Shown in pieces: positions 9,985 to 20,240 of a stretch of DNA of 64,000 nucleotides. The translations under genes were made by a program, and so were the position numbers. Source of the stretch: Lineus longissimus (Eukaryota; Nemertea; Pilidiophora; Heteronemertea; Lineidae); the NCBI RefSeq assembly GCF_910592395.1, contig NC_088315.1:14679808-14743807 (forward strand). The letters are read 5' to 3'. Numbering within the stretch: position 1 is the stretch's first letter; every line of letters starts with the position of its first letter. Under the pieces are notes generated by a model. That model made no database searches and was not told the DNA's origin. It saw only the letters and a program-made list of their open reading frames with translations.

Positions 9985-12112
9985 AAATTAGACTTTTTGG
10001 AAATTTTTAAAATTGCCTGTTGCATAATGAAGAGACAGGATTAGCTGGGTCCTAATACATACATAACCAACTAGATATACCATTCTCAGCTGAAAGCCGC
10101 ATTCAATTATCTTATTCTAGCTCTGTGACATTCAAAAAAGCCTGTGGACATTTCTTTTCTGGAAGGACTGTACATATGTAACTTGCTTATGAATAAACTT
10201 GGCCCATTGCATATATTATCAAAATGTATACTATAATGAACCATATATACTATAAGGCACCATAATCCATACATTTCTGGGTTCATATGAATCCAGAGAA
10301 AAAGTATGCAGCATTTTCATTGCATTTAATTCATAAGTGCACCGATAGGTGGCGCCACCTTTGACACCACTTGGATCCTGAAAAATCACTACTATAATGG
10401 ACATAGAGCTGAAATAGTTTGTCACACATCTCCTCCGTCAGTTCAGATCGGATGACCTCGAAACTTTTCCTGAAAGTCGTGGTAAATAATTATGGAGATG
10501 GTCCTCGCCGGGTTAAATGGGTAAACTTTGCAGCGATCTCGGAGAAATAGCTTTTTTTGGTTCTTTCGATATATGGGCATACTCATTTACATAAGGGGCC
10601 ATTTCAGCAGGTCTGAATGTGCATATGGGGCCATCTATTAAATCAAAAGTGTGGGATTATACGAAGATAAGCCGGGGCCACGTAAAGTATTGGGGCCACT
10701 ATATGTTAAAAATATTCATCCATCTCCGCAATTTTCCCCCTTTATTTTGGTCGTACTCTATCACCTTACGTTGTTAATCGCTCTTAATTTTTCGAAGTAC
10801 CGTATGGGAATTCATCACGTGATACACGTCACATAATAACAAAACCTCCTCACCCGACCCAAGCACTGGGCGCAAAGTAGCGAACAGCTCCCTATATTAA
10901 TGGCCGGGGCAAATATAAAATATAATATAAAATCCCGATTAACATTTCTTTACTGCAATAAAAACAGGCTAACCACTGCAGATTAACAAGTAAGTGAGTC
11001 TTCCGGAACGAGTGGAGTCCGTGCGGAGGGTGTCGAAAAAACCCTAGGCGAACTACTTTCTCTGTCTCGTGCTGCCACCCACTATGCACGCGGCATTTGT
11101 TGTACTAAGTTCGTAACTTCACGCCATTGCCTCTTCACCGTTCGCGAAATAGTTCTACCGCGATTGCCTCGATCATCAAAAGAAGACAAAGTCACAACCC
11201 CTCAGACCATTGAACTCATATCACCCAGATTGTCCCAATCATCAAAATCAAGACAACATCACAACCCCCAGACATATTATTTCATTTCACCCATATTGCC
11301 CCAACCCCACATTAAGCCAACACCCTAAAACAACCCGCGCAACGGGTATTATGCTAATGGTAAATAATTGGCCAAGAAATGGCATGATGTGTGCGATCTC
11401 TAAACGGGCCTCAATCGGTTCAAAATGAATGATTTCGGAATGCAATTACCACTGACAGATAGCCTTTATTTAATGTGAAAACATGGGGTCATCTCGGCTA
11501 TTTTTCTATATGGCCTAGAATAATAATTTGGACGAGCATAATTGACACTCGTACAACTACGCCCAACCTCGCGTGGCAGATGGAAGGTACGTTACGTATT
11601 GAGGCCAAACTGGGGATTGAGACCCGCTTCAAATGGCACAGATGCTAGGCTCATAAAATCGCCAAAGTTCCCTCTGCACAAGGAAACTAAGACTAGGACG
11701 TCAAGGTAAATAGTATTTGGAACAGGTTGGACCCATTCATGAACATGGAAACAGCCTGCATCTCAAGAATTACATTTCTCTGGGGCGACAAAACGGACCC
11801 CGTCCCCACTGTGTAGTGCCACCTTGACGCTGCCCTTGACACCGTCCTCCGCACTGTGTAGTGCCACCATAGTCAAGGGTGTAATGCGCAAGACTACCTC
11901 ATGGTGGGTGTTTCGATTTTTTTCTTTACTTCACGTACTTACTCATGTTACTCGGTAATTGACAAGAAGAACGTTTTAATGAGATGTAAGGTTCATAATG
12001 CAGAAAAACCATTCATGTTTGCATTAATTTGGTGTCTCAAGTTGCGGTTTGTTTGTAGACCTTAGCTTACAATCATTAGTTCTAGGGATAGTCGAATGAA
12101 CCACTAACCAGG
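9985..12112. other. No gene seen
   Basis: Short frames only. A 16-bp word CACTGTGTAGTGCCAC occurs twice, at about 11808 and 11853. The word AGTCGAATGAACCA at 12090 recurs inverted at ~18070 and direct at ~18433 at the inner ends of the foldback element. Confidence 0.4.
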
Positions 12113-12265
12113 TAGTCTTAAAACTTAAGACGATAAAAGTAAAAAATACTTCAAAGAAACTTCTTTTACTGTCTTAACTCTCTCAACAGCGGCCATTAGT
12201 CAGAAAAGACGTAGTCGAACCGAGTACGTAATAAACACACTGCATGCGCTTAAACTATATGAATT
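12113..12265. repeat. Foldback left arm, outer part
   Basis: Reverse complement of about 19266-19398, including the words GCGGCCATTAGTCAGAAAAG and ACGTAATAAACACA. It ends in GAATT, the target site of the LINE. It has about 17 bases (near ACTTCTTTTACTGTCTTA) that are missing in the right arm. Confidence 0.85.
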
Positions 12266-12567
12266 AAAATGTCAAAAAATATGGCGGCAGCTCTGATTTT
12301 GCTCTGCAAAAATCCGTCTTTTTCTGCCGAATGATAGATGGTAGTATGCTGAGAAACATCGGATACGAATAAGTAATAGCAGTAGACTCGAGTGGTGCAT
12401 CGTAGTATCGGAGGTTTTATTCCTTCGTCGAGTTATCGAGAAACTTTCTCTGAATAAGAGCTGTTGACTCGTATGTGCATTGTACATGTACAAGTTCGTC
12501 AGGGACATACATACATGTACACGCAGCTCTGTTTCGTCACGCATGATCGCATGCCAAAGGTGTGACA

Positions 12568-14025
12568 ATGAGTCAACAAACGTTGGACAACTGCGGTTCA
12601 CCGGCGTTTAGTGGAGTGACGATTAAAAGAACATTCGATAATCTAACGCCAGATGGCAAGACGAGCCCAGATCATAAGATTTCGAAGGTTGACGGAGATG
12701 TTGATGAGGAGGAAAAGGACGTACAGGGCGATGAACTCAATGAGTGCAGTACGGGTGAATACAGTGAATCCGACAGGCAGACGGTGTGTGATCCGCTACT
12801 GGCGTATGTTGCATTCGCGATCAACTCGGGGACTTATGACGCGGTAAAAAAGGCGGTATCAACGTTCTTCTCTGGAAATATCATCCTACGCGCAAAAAAC
12901 AAGCTGTGGGAGATTGGTGACTCAAATACATTAGGCAAAAAGGAGAACAGGAAAGCCTCTGTTAATAGAACAGAAGAGGCAGCAAATGCGGCTGATATTG
13001 TGATGGCTATTCGTAAGCTAGACGCCGCTGACAAATTACCTAACTTCGTGATTGCAGCGAGCGATCTAGGAAAGATACCCAGAGCTCATCCAGAGGAGCT
13101 AAATAACATCTCGTTGGTCGACAGACTGGCCAAGCTTGAGCATAGAATAACTGAAGTTCAGTGTGTTGTGAAGAAGAACTCTCTCGAGATATTGAACTTG
13201 GCGACTCGTGGCGAAGATGAAAACAAGGAGACTGTAGAGGAGGAAGCAATGGATACGCTGACGGCAGACAGAGGGGATTCCTCGCAGAGTGTGGTCACGG
13301 GATCGAGTGGGCCTCCAACTTCATTCCAGTCAATATACGCATCGACATCGCGCAATACTTCCCCTGTAACGAGGGGGCATAACGGTCGGAGGGGAGGTGC
13401 CCGTGGAATGTCCAGGAGTACCACGTCCAACAGATCGGAGGGAACGCTAGATAAAGATATACCTTCGTACGCGGAAGTTACTGAGCAGCCCGCGAAATAC
13501 AACTCTTTCCTTTCTAAGGAACATCACTCATCAAGAGGAAGGAGGCCACCGGGCCCCCTAATGTCTATTCATAGAAGTGTGTCACGCCTTAAGGGTGCTG
13601 ATAGCATGCAGTCGCTAGCATCGGACTATGTGGGTTGTGACAGTGACGGTTTCGAACCAGGCATACATGAATTACTGAAAAGAAAGAAACGCGAGGCCAA
13701 AAGGCGCAAGGCCATTACTGGCAGCGGAAAATCGCACGACAAATTAAAGGCTGGTCCGGAACCAGCAAGGGACGCTTTCGTCTATAGGATAAACAAGGGA
13801 ACTCTCGAAGCGGACATAGAGGATTACGTGTCGGAGCAGAATATCAAAGTGCGCGCGGTTAAAATGCTCTCGCACTGTGACGCAGCTTTTTGCTCGTTTA
13901 GAGTGACGGTGGGGAAGTCGGACTTTCCAAAGCTAATGAGTGAGGACACGTGGCCTGAAGGAGTAATGGTAAGAAAATATATCGTCCCGTCTCGGGATCG
14001 CGCCACAAAAGAATCCGTTATATGA
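12568..14025 (+). CDS. LINE ORF1 protein (nucleic-acid chaperone type, RRM-like C-terminus)
   Basis: This 485-codon frame starts at the first ATG (12568); two codons upstream there is only GTG. The N-terminal third is acidic and ends in an LAKLEHRITEVQCVVKKNS segment with heptad-like spacing, suggesting a short coiled coil (residues ~190-215). A long Ser/Gly/Arg-rich linker follows (about 250-400). The last ~80 residues (AFVYRINKGTLEADIEDYVS ... SFRVTVGKSDFPKLM ... WPEGVMVRKYI) match the RRM-like C-terminal domain of ORF1 proteins in this group of LINEs. No CCHC knuckle is present. Such proteins bind element RNA and form ribonucleoprotein particles. The stop overlaps the ORF2 start in ATGA, consistent with termination-reinitiation. 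Confidence 0.85.
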   Translation: MSQQTLDNCGSPAFSGVTIKRTFDNLTPDGKTSPDHKISKVDGDVDEEEKDVQGDELNECSTGEYSESDRQTVCDPLLAYVAFAINSGTYDAVKKAVSTFFSGNIILRAKNKLWEIGDSNTLGKKENRKASVNRTEEAANAADIVMAIRKLDAADKLPNFVIAASDLGKIPRAHPEELNNISLVDRLAKLEHRITEVQCVVKKNSLEILNLATRGEDENKETVEEEAMDTLTADRGDSSQSVVTGSSGPPTSFQSIYASTSRNTSPVTRGHNGRRGGARGMSRSTTSNRSEGTLDKDIPSYAEVTEQPAKYNSFLSKEHHSSRGRRPPGPLMSIHRSVSRLKGADSMQSLASDYVGCDSDGFEPGIHELLKRKKREAKRRKAITGSGKSHDKLKAGPEPARDAFVYRINKGTLEADIEDYVSEQNIKVRAVKMLSHCDAAFCSFRVTVGKSDFPKLMSEDTWPEGVMVRKYIVPSRDRATKESVI

Positions 14026-17000
14026 ACAAGAGCCCTCTAACGTATTACTTCATTCTTACTTGTATCCTATTCCCAATCATGGCACAGTCGTTCGGCAATA
14101 GACTTCCACTTTCCATCACCAGTTACAACGCTCAGGGACTTGGTACTGGGAGAGTTGAATACCTGACAATCCTTTCTGACAAATACGATTTTATATTTGT
14201 GCAAGAACACTGGCTTCACGAGTGCGAACTTTTTGATGTGTTGACCAGTAGATTTCCCGAATGCAATGCCCACGCGGTATCTGGGATGGAGCCTGGCGTT
14301 ATAACGAGGGGCAGGCCTTCTGGTGGCACTGCCATCCTCTGGAAGACTAGTATCAGGCATGTAATCTCGCCAGTTACTTTCAAAACGAACCGGTTTTGCG
14401 CCATTGTTGTAGAATTAACTGACTCGGTAAAAATACTTATGTGCAATGTATATATGCCAGGCGTCGATAACCCCACCGAGTACGAAGACACTTTACAAGA
14501 ATTGAATGCTCTGTTTGCTCAACAAGATATTGACCGAATAATTCTTGGAGGAGATTTTAATGTAGATTGGGTCAGAACGCATCTGAACACGACTCAACAA
14601 CTTGAGATATTCCTGCAGTCAGAGTCACTGAAGACTATCAGCGATTTTGGTGAGATTGATTTTACATTCGAGAGTAAGATAAACAACAGCAGGTCAGTGT
14701 TAGACCATTTCTATATCACAGAGAATCTTCTGGGGGACATATCTGACCATAGAGTGACTCACGATGTCGATAACTTTTCAGATCACTCGCCACTTTCTGT
14801 CGAGTTTAACATGCAGATTGAACATGTTTATAATGAAGGGCAGTCAGCCGGTGCCCGAGGAAATGTGCCTAAATGGGACTCACTCGCCCCAGAAGACATT
14901 GTGCAATATAAGTTTAATCTAGACAGGGAGGTGAACGCCATTGAAAGAACGGCACGCGACTATTGTAATATATTCAAATGTAATGACCACAAGGAAGGGA
15001 TCGAGGCTTTACACAATGATATCATTAGTGCATGTTTAACTGCAGGGGAAGAATGTTTTCCTTGTCAGGTCAATGCTCAGGCAAAAGGTCGGAAACCTTT
15101 TCCAGGGTGGAACGAAAACATTAGAGAGCTTAGAGAAAGGGCGCTGCTTTGGCACAACATCTGGAAGGCCGGGGGGTCGCAAAGGCAAGGGGTCGTATTC
15201 GAGATCCGTAAAACGACTAGGGCGAGATACCAACATGCCGTCAAACTCTCCAAAAAGGAGAATAAGGTAGCTGAGAGTAATAGAATAGCAATGGCATACC
15301 TGGAAAAGAATGACAGCGACTTCTGGAAGTTGATCAATAGGGGAAAAAAGAAGAAACAGACCTACGCGGTGAGAATTGATGATGCTATGGATGACAGATC
15401 CATCGCGGATAGGTTTGCTGTTAAATATGAGGCTTTATATTCATCGGTTGGTTACGACGAGGATCAGATGAGTGATATAATTAAAGACTTGGACAACGAC
15501 ATAGACTTTAGATGTGAAACTAACAGATGTGGGTGCATTAGCCACACTATCTCAGCAGTTGAAGTTCGATCTGCTATTTTCAAACTGAACAAAGGAAAAC
15601 ATGATGGTGGGAAGACTCTATTTAGTGACCATTTGATACATGGTACAGAGGTACTCGACAAGAAGCTAGCGGAGCTTTTCACGCTCATGTTGTCCCATTC
15701 TTACATACCAGAGGCGTTCAAATGGTCGATTATAATTCCTATCCCCAAGAACAAGAGAAAGTCTATTAACGATTCTGATAACTATAGAGGAATCGCATTA
15801 AGTAGTGTCTTATGTAAGGTGTTAGACCACATCATTATGGAAAAATGCCCTCAGGTTTTTTGCACATCTGATCTGCAATTTGGGTTTAAGAAAAAGAGTT
15901 CTACCACCCAGTGTACATTTGTGCTCAAAGAAGTTATTGATTATTATCTCTCGCATGGAAGTAATGTTTACGTGACGTTATTAGATGCCAGTCGTGCATT
16001 CGACAGGATTGAATACACCAGGCTGTTCAACTTGTTAGTAAAAAAGAAATGTTGTCCACTGATTGTGAAATTTCTGGCAACGCTGTACACGTGTCAATAT
16101 GTCCAAGTAAAATGGAAGGACACTCTAAGTAGGGTAATTAATGTAAAAAATGGTATAAAGCAGGGTGGAGTAATGTCCCCTATTTTATTCTGCATTTACT
16201 CGGATGAAATGCTACTGGACTTGAAACAGTCGAGTTACGGATGTTATATTGGCCAACAATTTGTAGGGGCATTGGCGTACGCCGATGATGTAGTTCTATT
16301 GTGCCCCACTAGACATGGCATGCAGGAAATGCTTAAGATTTGTGATAGATATTCCGAGGAGTATAGATTATTGTTCAATGTCATTAAAACACACTTCCTA
16401 TTGTTTGGAAAAGAAGCAGCCGATACTTTTTTAAGGTGGCAAAACAACAGACTTGAGGTAGAAGATATAGCAAATCACCTGGGCCATATCATAGGCCCCC
16501 ACGCCGAGCAGACACTTATTGATCAAGCTATTGGAAACATGATTGCCCGAACTAATGCACTTGTCTCTGCATTTGGTCATTGCGACATTGATGTAAAATA
16601 TCGCCTGTTCAAAACATATGTCATGTGTTTATACGGCAGCGTACTGTGGGATTTTTCTTCTAGGCACATGGATAGACTGCTTACGACCTGGAGGAAATGT
16701 GTAAGGAAACTATTCAAATTACCGTATCGGACACACTCAAATTTGTTGCCTACTATATGCCGGGATATCAATCCGGAATTTCAGATGCACAGCAGGTTTT
16801 TAAAAATTTTTAAGACTGCTCTGAGAAGTAATAATGAACTGGTTGAACTGTCTGCGAAATTAGTCATTTACGGAAGTAGTTCCTCCGTCGGGGGAAACAT
16901 CAATGTACTATGTGAGAAGATAGGGACCGATAGGGACAACCTTATTAGAAGGGGTAACAAAGTTGGTGATATCGAAACGAATGACATAGGCAGTGTGATC

Positions 17001-17093
17001 AGGGATCTTATACTGATGAGAGACAGGGGTGACTATCACCTCTTTGATAGAGATGAGCTGTCAGATACTATTACGCATCTAGCATGCGAATGA
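14022..17093 (+). CDS. LINE ORF2: AP endonuclease and reverse transcriptase
   Basis: The frame is 1,023 codons without a break. Residues ~30-265 form an exonuclease-endonuclease-phosphatase domain: SYNAQGLG, FVQEHWL (catalytic Glu), LGGDFNVDW (Asp, Asn), and SDHSPLSVEF (Asp-His). Residues ~490-800 form the reverse transcriptase: IPIPKNKRKS ... DNYRGIALSS, LLDASRAFDRIEYTRL, GIKQGGVMSPILF and LAYADDVVLL near residue 750 with the catalytic Asp pair. The C-terminal part has the conserved RLFKTYVMCLYGSVLW and WRKCVRKLFKLPYRTHSNLL blocks. The protein nicks target DNA and primes reverse transcription there. All key catalytic residues that I can identify are present. The start in the ATGA overlap was chosen from its coupling to ORF1; a Met 27 codons in is an alternative. 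Confidence 0.93.
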   Translation: MNKSPLTYYFILTCILFPIMAQSFGNRLPLSITSYNAQGLGTGRVEYLTILSDKYDFIFVQEHWLHECELFDVLTSRFPECNAHAVSGMEPGVITRGRPSGGTAILWKTSIRHVISPVTFKTNRFCAIVVELTDSVKILMCNVYMPGVDNPTEYEDTLQELNALFAQQDIDRIILGGDFNVDWVRTHLNTTQQLEIFLQSESLKTISDFGEIDFTFESKINNSRSVLDHFYITENLLGDISDHRVTHDVDNFSDHSPLSVEFNMQIEHVYNEGQSAGARGNVPKWDSLAPEDIVQYKFNLDREVNAIERTARDYCNIFKCNDHKEGIEALHNDIISACLTAGEECFPCQVNAQAKGRKPFPGWNENIRELRERALLWHNIWKAGGSQRQGVVFEIRKTTRARYQHAVKLSKKENKVAESNRIAMAYLEKNDSDFWKLINRGKKKKQTYAVRIDDAMDDRSIADRFAVKYEALYSSVGYDEDQMSDIIKDLDNDIDFRCETNRCGCISHTISAVEVRSAIFKLNKGKHDGGKTLFSDHLIHGTEVLDKKLAELFTLMLSHSYIPEAFKWSIIIPIPKNKRKSINDSDNYRGIALSSVLCKVLDHIIMEKCPQVFCTSDLQFGFKKKSSTTQCTFVLKEVIDYYLSHGSNVYVTLLDASRAFDRIEYTRLFNLLVKKKCCPLIVKFLATLYTCQYVQVKWKDTLSRVINVKNGIKQGGVMSPILFCIYSDEMLLDLKQSSYGCYIGQQFVGALAYADDVVLLCPTRHGMQEMLKICDRYSEEYRLLFNVIKTHFLLFGKEAADTFLRWQNNRLEVEDIANHLGHIIGPHAEQTLIDQAIGNMIARTNALVSAFGHCDIDVKYRLFKTYVMCLYGSVLWDFSSRHMDRLLTTWRKCVRKLFKLPYRTHSNLLPTICRDINPEFQMHSRFLKIFKTALRSNNELVELSAKLVIYGSSSSVGGNINVLCEKIGTDRDNLIRRGNKVGDIETNDIGSVIRDLILMRDRGDYHLFDRDELSDTITHLACE

Positions 17094-17283
17094 TAAGTTG
17101 ACCTTTGCCCCCCCCCCCGCGGCAGAGGATCCATGAGAATTTTTCTTTCATAAATAGACTTTGATACATGTATTTTGTTTTTACGTTCTTGTCTTGTTCA
17201 ATGCACCTTTTCTTGTAAGCGCACAATGCACAATACTGTAAAATGTACAAGAGTACGATAAATAAACTATATATATATAACAC

Positions 17284-18082
17284 GAATTGCTTTTAAAACA
17301 CTACCATGTTAACAAGTACCCTTTGCGGTTGATGAAAAACATATTTTAAAACCAAATCCATAGACGGAAATTGGTTAAAATCTCAAGTGAATTTGGAGGC
17401 CGTTTCGAAACCAACTTGATTTCGAAGACGGCTCGTTTTAGACAGGTTAAAAATAGGTTTAGAGATTACATCTCCTCGCGAAAACATGTCATTGCATGTT
17501 ACATGTGTAAACCTCTGACAACAACGGCGCCATTTTGTGCAAAATGGCTCACTTTTTAACATCATCAAAATTGCCGTGACGAAAAAAGAGCATCAAGATA
17601 TTTTTTTTTATCTTTCTGAAATTACAAAAGAATATTATCAATCGCCAATGAATGACCCTATTGAGAAATTTTATGTAAATTTTGTTTTTATTCAATCGTT
17701 ATCGGTCACCTCCTCACATATTGCTGCCAGGGGTGAAAGACTTGGATAGAGAACGACTCTCTGGTGTGGAGATTGATTACTGCACGTGACAATAATATTG
17801 ACGGTAGAAGATGCCAGCTTTGCGATTTTCTCGTCAATAATGTCTAAATATGACTTTATTTCTTAGTTGATTTCGAATTTGGTGCATATAAACACTGTAC
17901 AGCTACATAAAAAATACATTAATTTGGTAGATTCTGTAGATACATGTTCAGTTTTTATAAAATTTGCACATAGTCGTAGCGTTTTTCCGGGTTCTTTGAT
18001 ATGCAAATGTACATTTCCACGCTACGCGGTATTTCTGAATCCGATTGTCTCAGCCAATATACGTCTATGGTTCATTCGACTA
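17284..18082. repeat. Foldback left arm, inner part
   Basis: Reverse complement of about 18432-19262 with moderate divergence, including AACACTACCATGTTAACAAG and ACATGTTCAGTTTTTATAAA blocks. The right arm holds ~45 extra bases near 18474-18515 that are missing here. Confidence 0.85.
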
Positions 18083-18431
18083 CTAACCAGGCCTATACTA
18101 TAGCCTCGATCTGCTACGCTGTACATCGAGCCTATGTGTATGTCATGTTTTAGCAGGAAAAAAGCTAGGAATTCCAGCCCAAACGCATTGAAGCTTAAGC
18201 CATGATGAAAAAGAGGAAAACCCCTCGCTGTAAAAATAGTTTAACTTCACAAGGCTAGCCAACCTATCAGGTCATTGTTTCGGCAACCAATCATTATCAC
18301 AATATGAATAGGCAACTCGCACTTTGTCCCTTTTGCCAGTTTGGGGACGAAGTATGGCTTAATTGTAAGTAGAAGTGGATTGTACTTGTAATACTAATAG
18401 ACGGTAGGGCCTGTGGGAAATAAATTTCGAC

Positions 18432-19398
18432 TAGTCGAATGAACCATCTATATTGGCTGAGACAATCGGTTTTACGCCATATATACGTCGATGCAAGGAT
18501 ATCAGAAATACCGCGTGGATGAAAGCACCTGGAAATGTACATTTGCATATCAAAGAACCCGGAAAAACTCTACGACTATGTGCAAATTTTATAAAAACTG
18601 AACATGTATCTACAGAATCTACCAAATTAATGTATTCTTTATGCATCTGTACAGTGTTTATATGCACCAAATTCAAAATCAACTAAGAAATAAAGTCATA
18701 TTTAGACATTATTGACGAGAAAATCGCAAAGCCGGCATCTTCTACCGTCAATATTATTGTCACGTGCAGTAATCAATCGCCACACCAGAGAGTCGTTCTT
18801 TACCCAAGTCTTTAACCCATGGCAGGAATATGTGAGGAGGTGACCGATAACGATTGAATAAAAACAAAAATTAAATCAAATTTCTCAATAGGGTCATTCC
18901 ATTGGTGATTGATAATATTCTTTTGTAATTTCAGAAAGATAAAAAAATATATCTTGATGCTCTTTTTTTCGTCACGGCAATTTTGATGATGTTAAAAAGT
19001 GAGCCATTTTGCACAAAATGGCGTCGTTGTTGCCAGCGGTTTACACATGTAACATGCAATGACATGTTTTCGCGAGGAGATGTAATCTCTAAACCTATTT
19101 TAGACTGTCTGAAACGAGCCGTCTTCGAAATCAAGTTGGTTTCGAAACGGCCTCCAAATTCACTTGAGATTTTAACCAATTTCCGTCTATGGATTTGGCT
19201 TTAAAATATGTTTTTCATCAACCGCAAAGGGTACTTGTTAACATGGTAGTGTTTTAAAAGCAATTCATATTATGGTTTAAGCGCATGCACTGTGTTTATT
19301 ACGTACTCGATTCACTACGTCTTTTCTGACTAATGGCCGCTGATGAGAGAGCTTCTTTGAAGTATTTTTTTCTTTTATCGTCTTAAGTTTTAAGACTA
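18432..19398. repeat. Foldback right arm (uninterrupted)
   Basis: This arm serves as the empty-site reference that defines the LINE insertion in the left arm. Short open frames in it are mirrored in the left arm and are not evidence of genes. Confidence 0.85.
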
Positions 19399-19622
19399 AA
19401 TTTCGGCCATCTTTTCACAGGCAGTGTAAGTTTACCATGACATAAAAGTCATGTTTTGAATCAAATCATCACCAAAAGCATTCAAAATATTGCGAACATT
19501 GAAAGGCATGGACAACTTCAAGTATAAATTGCTTGAATAAGCTTGCATATTTTTACTTTTAGGGGATACAAATGTTGCCTGTGAAAAGGGTCGTTTCAAA
19601 ATGGCCGAAATTTATTTTCGCA
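19399..19622. mobile_element. Small TIR element (MITE), copy 1
   Basis: The right end (19574-19622, TTGCCTGTGAAAAGGGTCGT onward to TTTTCGCA) is the complement of the left end of the adjacent copy 2. Its own left end is cut short at AAATTTCGGCC, right at the outer end of the foldback arm, suggesting the foldback element inserted into it or the reverse. The interior shares CATAAAAGTCATGTTTT and TTGCTTGAATAAGCTTG with copy 2. Confidence 0.75.
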
Positions 19623-19640
19623 GGGTGTCTATAGACCGTA

Positions 19641-19890
19641 TGCGAAAATAAATTTCGACCATTTTGAAAAGACCTTGTCACAGGCAGCGTATGTTAACCT
19701 CGACATAAAAGTCATGTTTTTAACCAAGTCTTCACCAAAAGCATTCAAATATCATGATTATTGGTGGAAGACATGGCCAATAATCAAGTAAATTGCTTGA
19801 ATAAGCTTGTATATTTGTACATTTTGCCGTGGTAAACAAACATTGCCTGTGAAAAGGGTCGTTTCAAAATGGTCGAAGTTTGTTTTCGCA
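19641..19890. mobile_element. Small TIR element (MITE), copy 2
   Basis: About 250 bases with ~45-base imperfect TIRs, starting TGCGAAAATAAATTTCGACC and ending in the complement TTTGTTTTCGCA. It follows copy 1 in direct orientation, 18 bases apart (GGGTGTCTATAGACCGTA), so the pair looks like a tandem duplication. No coding capacity. Confidence 0.8.
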
Positions 19891-20240
19891 GGTGTGTATA
19901 CATGTACAGTGGGACTGGGAACACTGGTTGGTTACCACCCCAATAGTAACGCGACCACCCGCTATGACGACCAAGATTCGCCGGTCCCGAATGGTTTCCT
20001 CTCTTGTTACCATTACAAGGCCCCCGGTAATACTACCCTGGTCTGGTACCAAGACCACGTACACTGGGTTGGGCGGTCCAAACGACCATTCTTCTTCTTC
20101 TTCTTCCAATACTGGGTTTCAGTCTAAGCAGACCATTAGTCCCAGGCGCATGTTGAACAGATAAAAGCTTGGTTGGTGAATGGTAAAAGTTGATAAAATG
20201 TAAGGTCGTGCAAGGTAAAATAGTTAGAATCAGCGCTGGT

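Larger units (their letters stand above)
12266..17283 (+). mobile_element. Full-length APE-type non-LTR retrotransposon (LINE)
   Basis: The 5,018-bp element sits in the left arm of the foldback element. Comparison with the uninterrupted right arm gives its edges exactly: the arm sequence stops at GAATT (12261-12265) and resumes at GAATT (17284-17288), a 5-bp target duplication. It has a ~300-bp 5' leader, two open frames overlapping by ATGA (14022-14025), a short 3' UTR with a C-run at 17109-17119, and a 3' end near AATAAACTATATATATATAA. Both frames are intact, so the copy is young and may be competent. The clade is probably in the CR1/L2/Jockey-I group; I cannot place it more exactly by eye. 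Confidence 0.9.
12113..19398. mobile_element. Foldback (long inverted repeat) element interrupted by a LINE
   Basis: The left arm is 12113-12265 plus 17284-18082 (about 950 bases without the LINE). The right arm 18432-19398 (967 bases) is its reverse complement with moderate divergence. The unpaired centre is 18083-18431. The outer ends read TA|GTCTTAAAACTTAAGACG and its complement |TA, so the target duplication may be TA. Neither arm encodes a transposase. Without the LINE the element is about 2.27 kb and almost entirely palindromic. The first 17 bases of the end are themselves a small inverted repeat (GTCTTAA/TTAAGAC). Confidence 0.85.

Noticed and set aside
12834-16771. Several frames opposite to or overlapping the LINE ORFs
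   Set aside because: They are shadows of the two strongly supported LINE proteins.
18297-19204. Frames of 73-83 codons in the foldback right arm, similar to frames in the left arm
   Set aside because: The similarity comes from the inverted repeat; frames are broken differently in the two arms.
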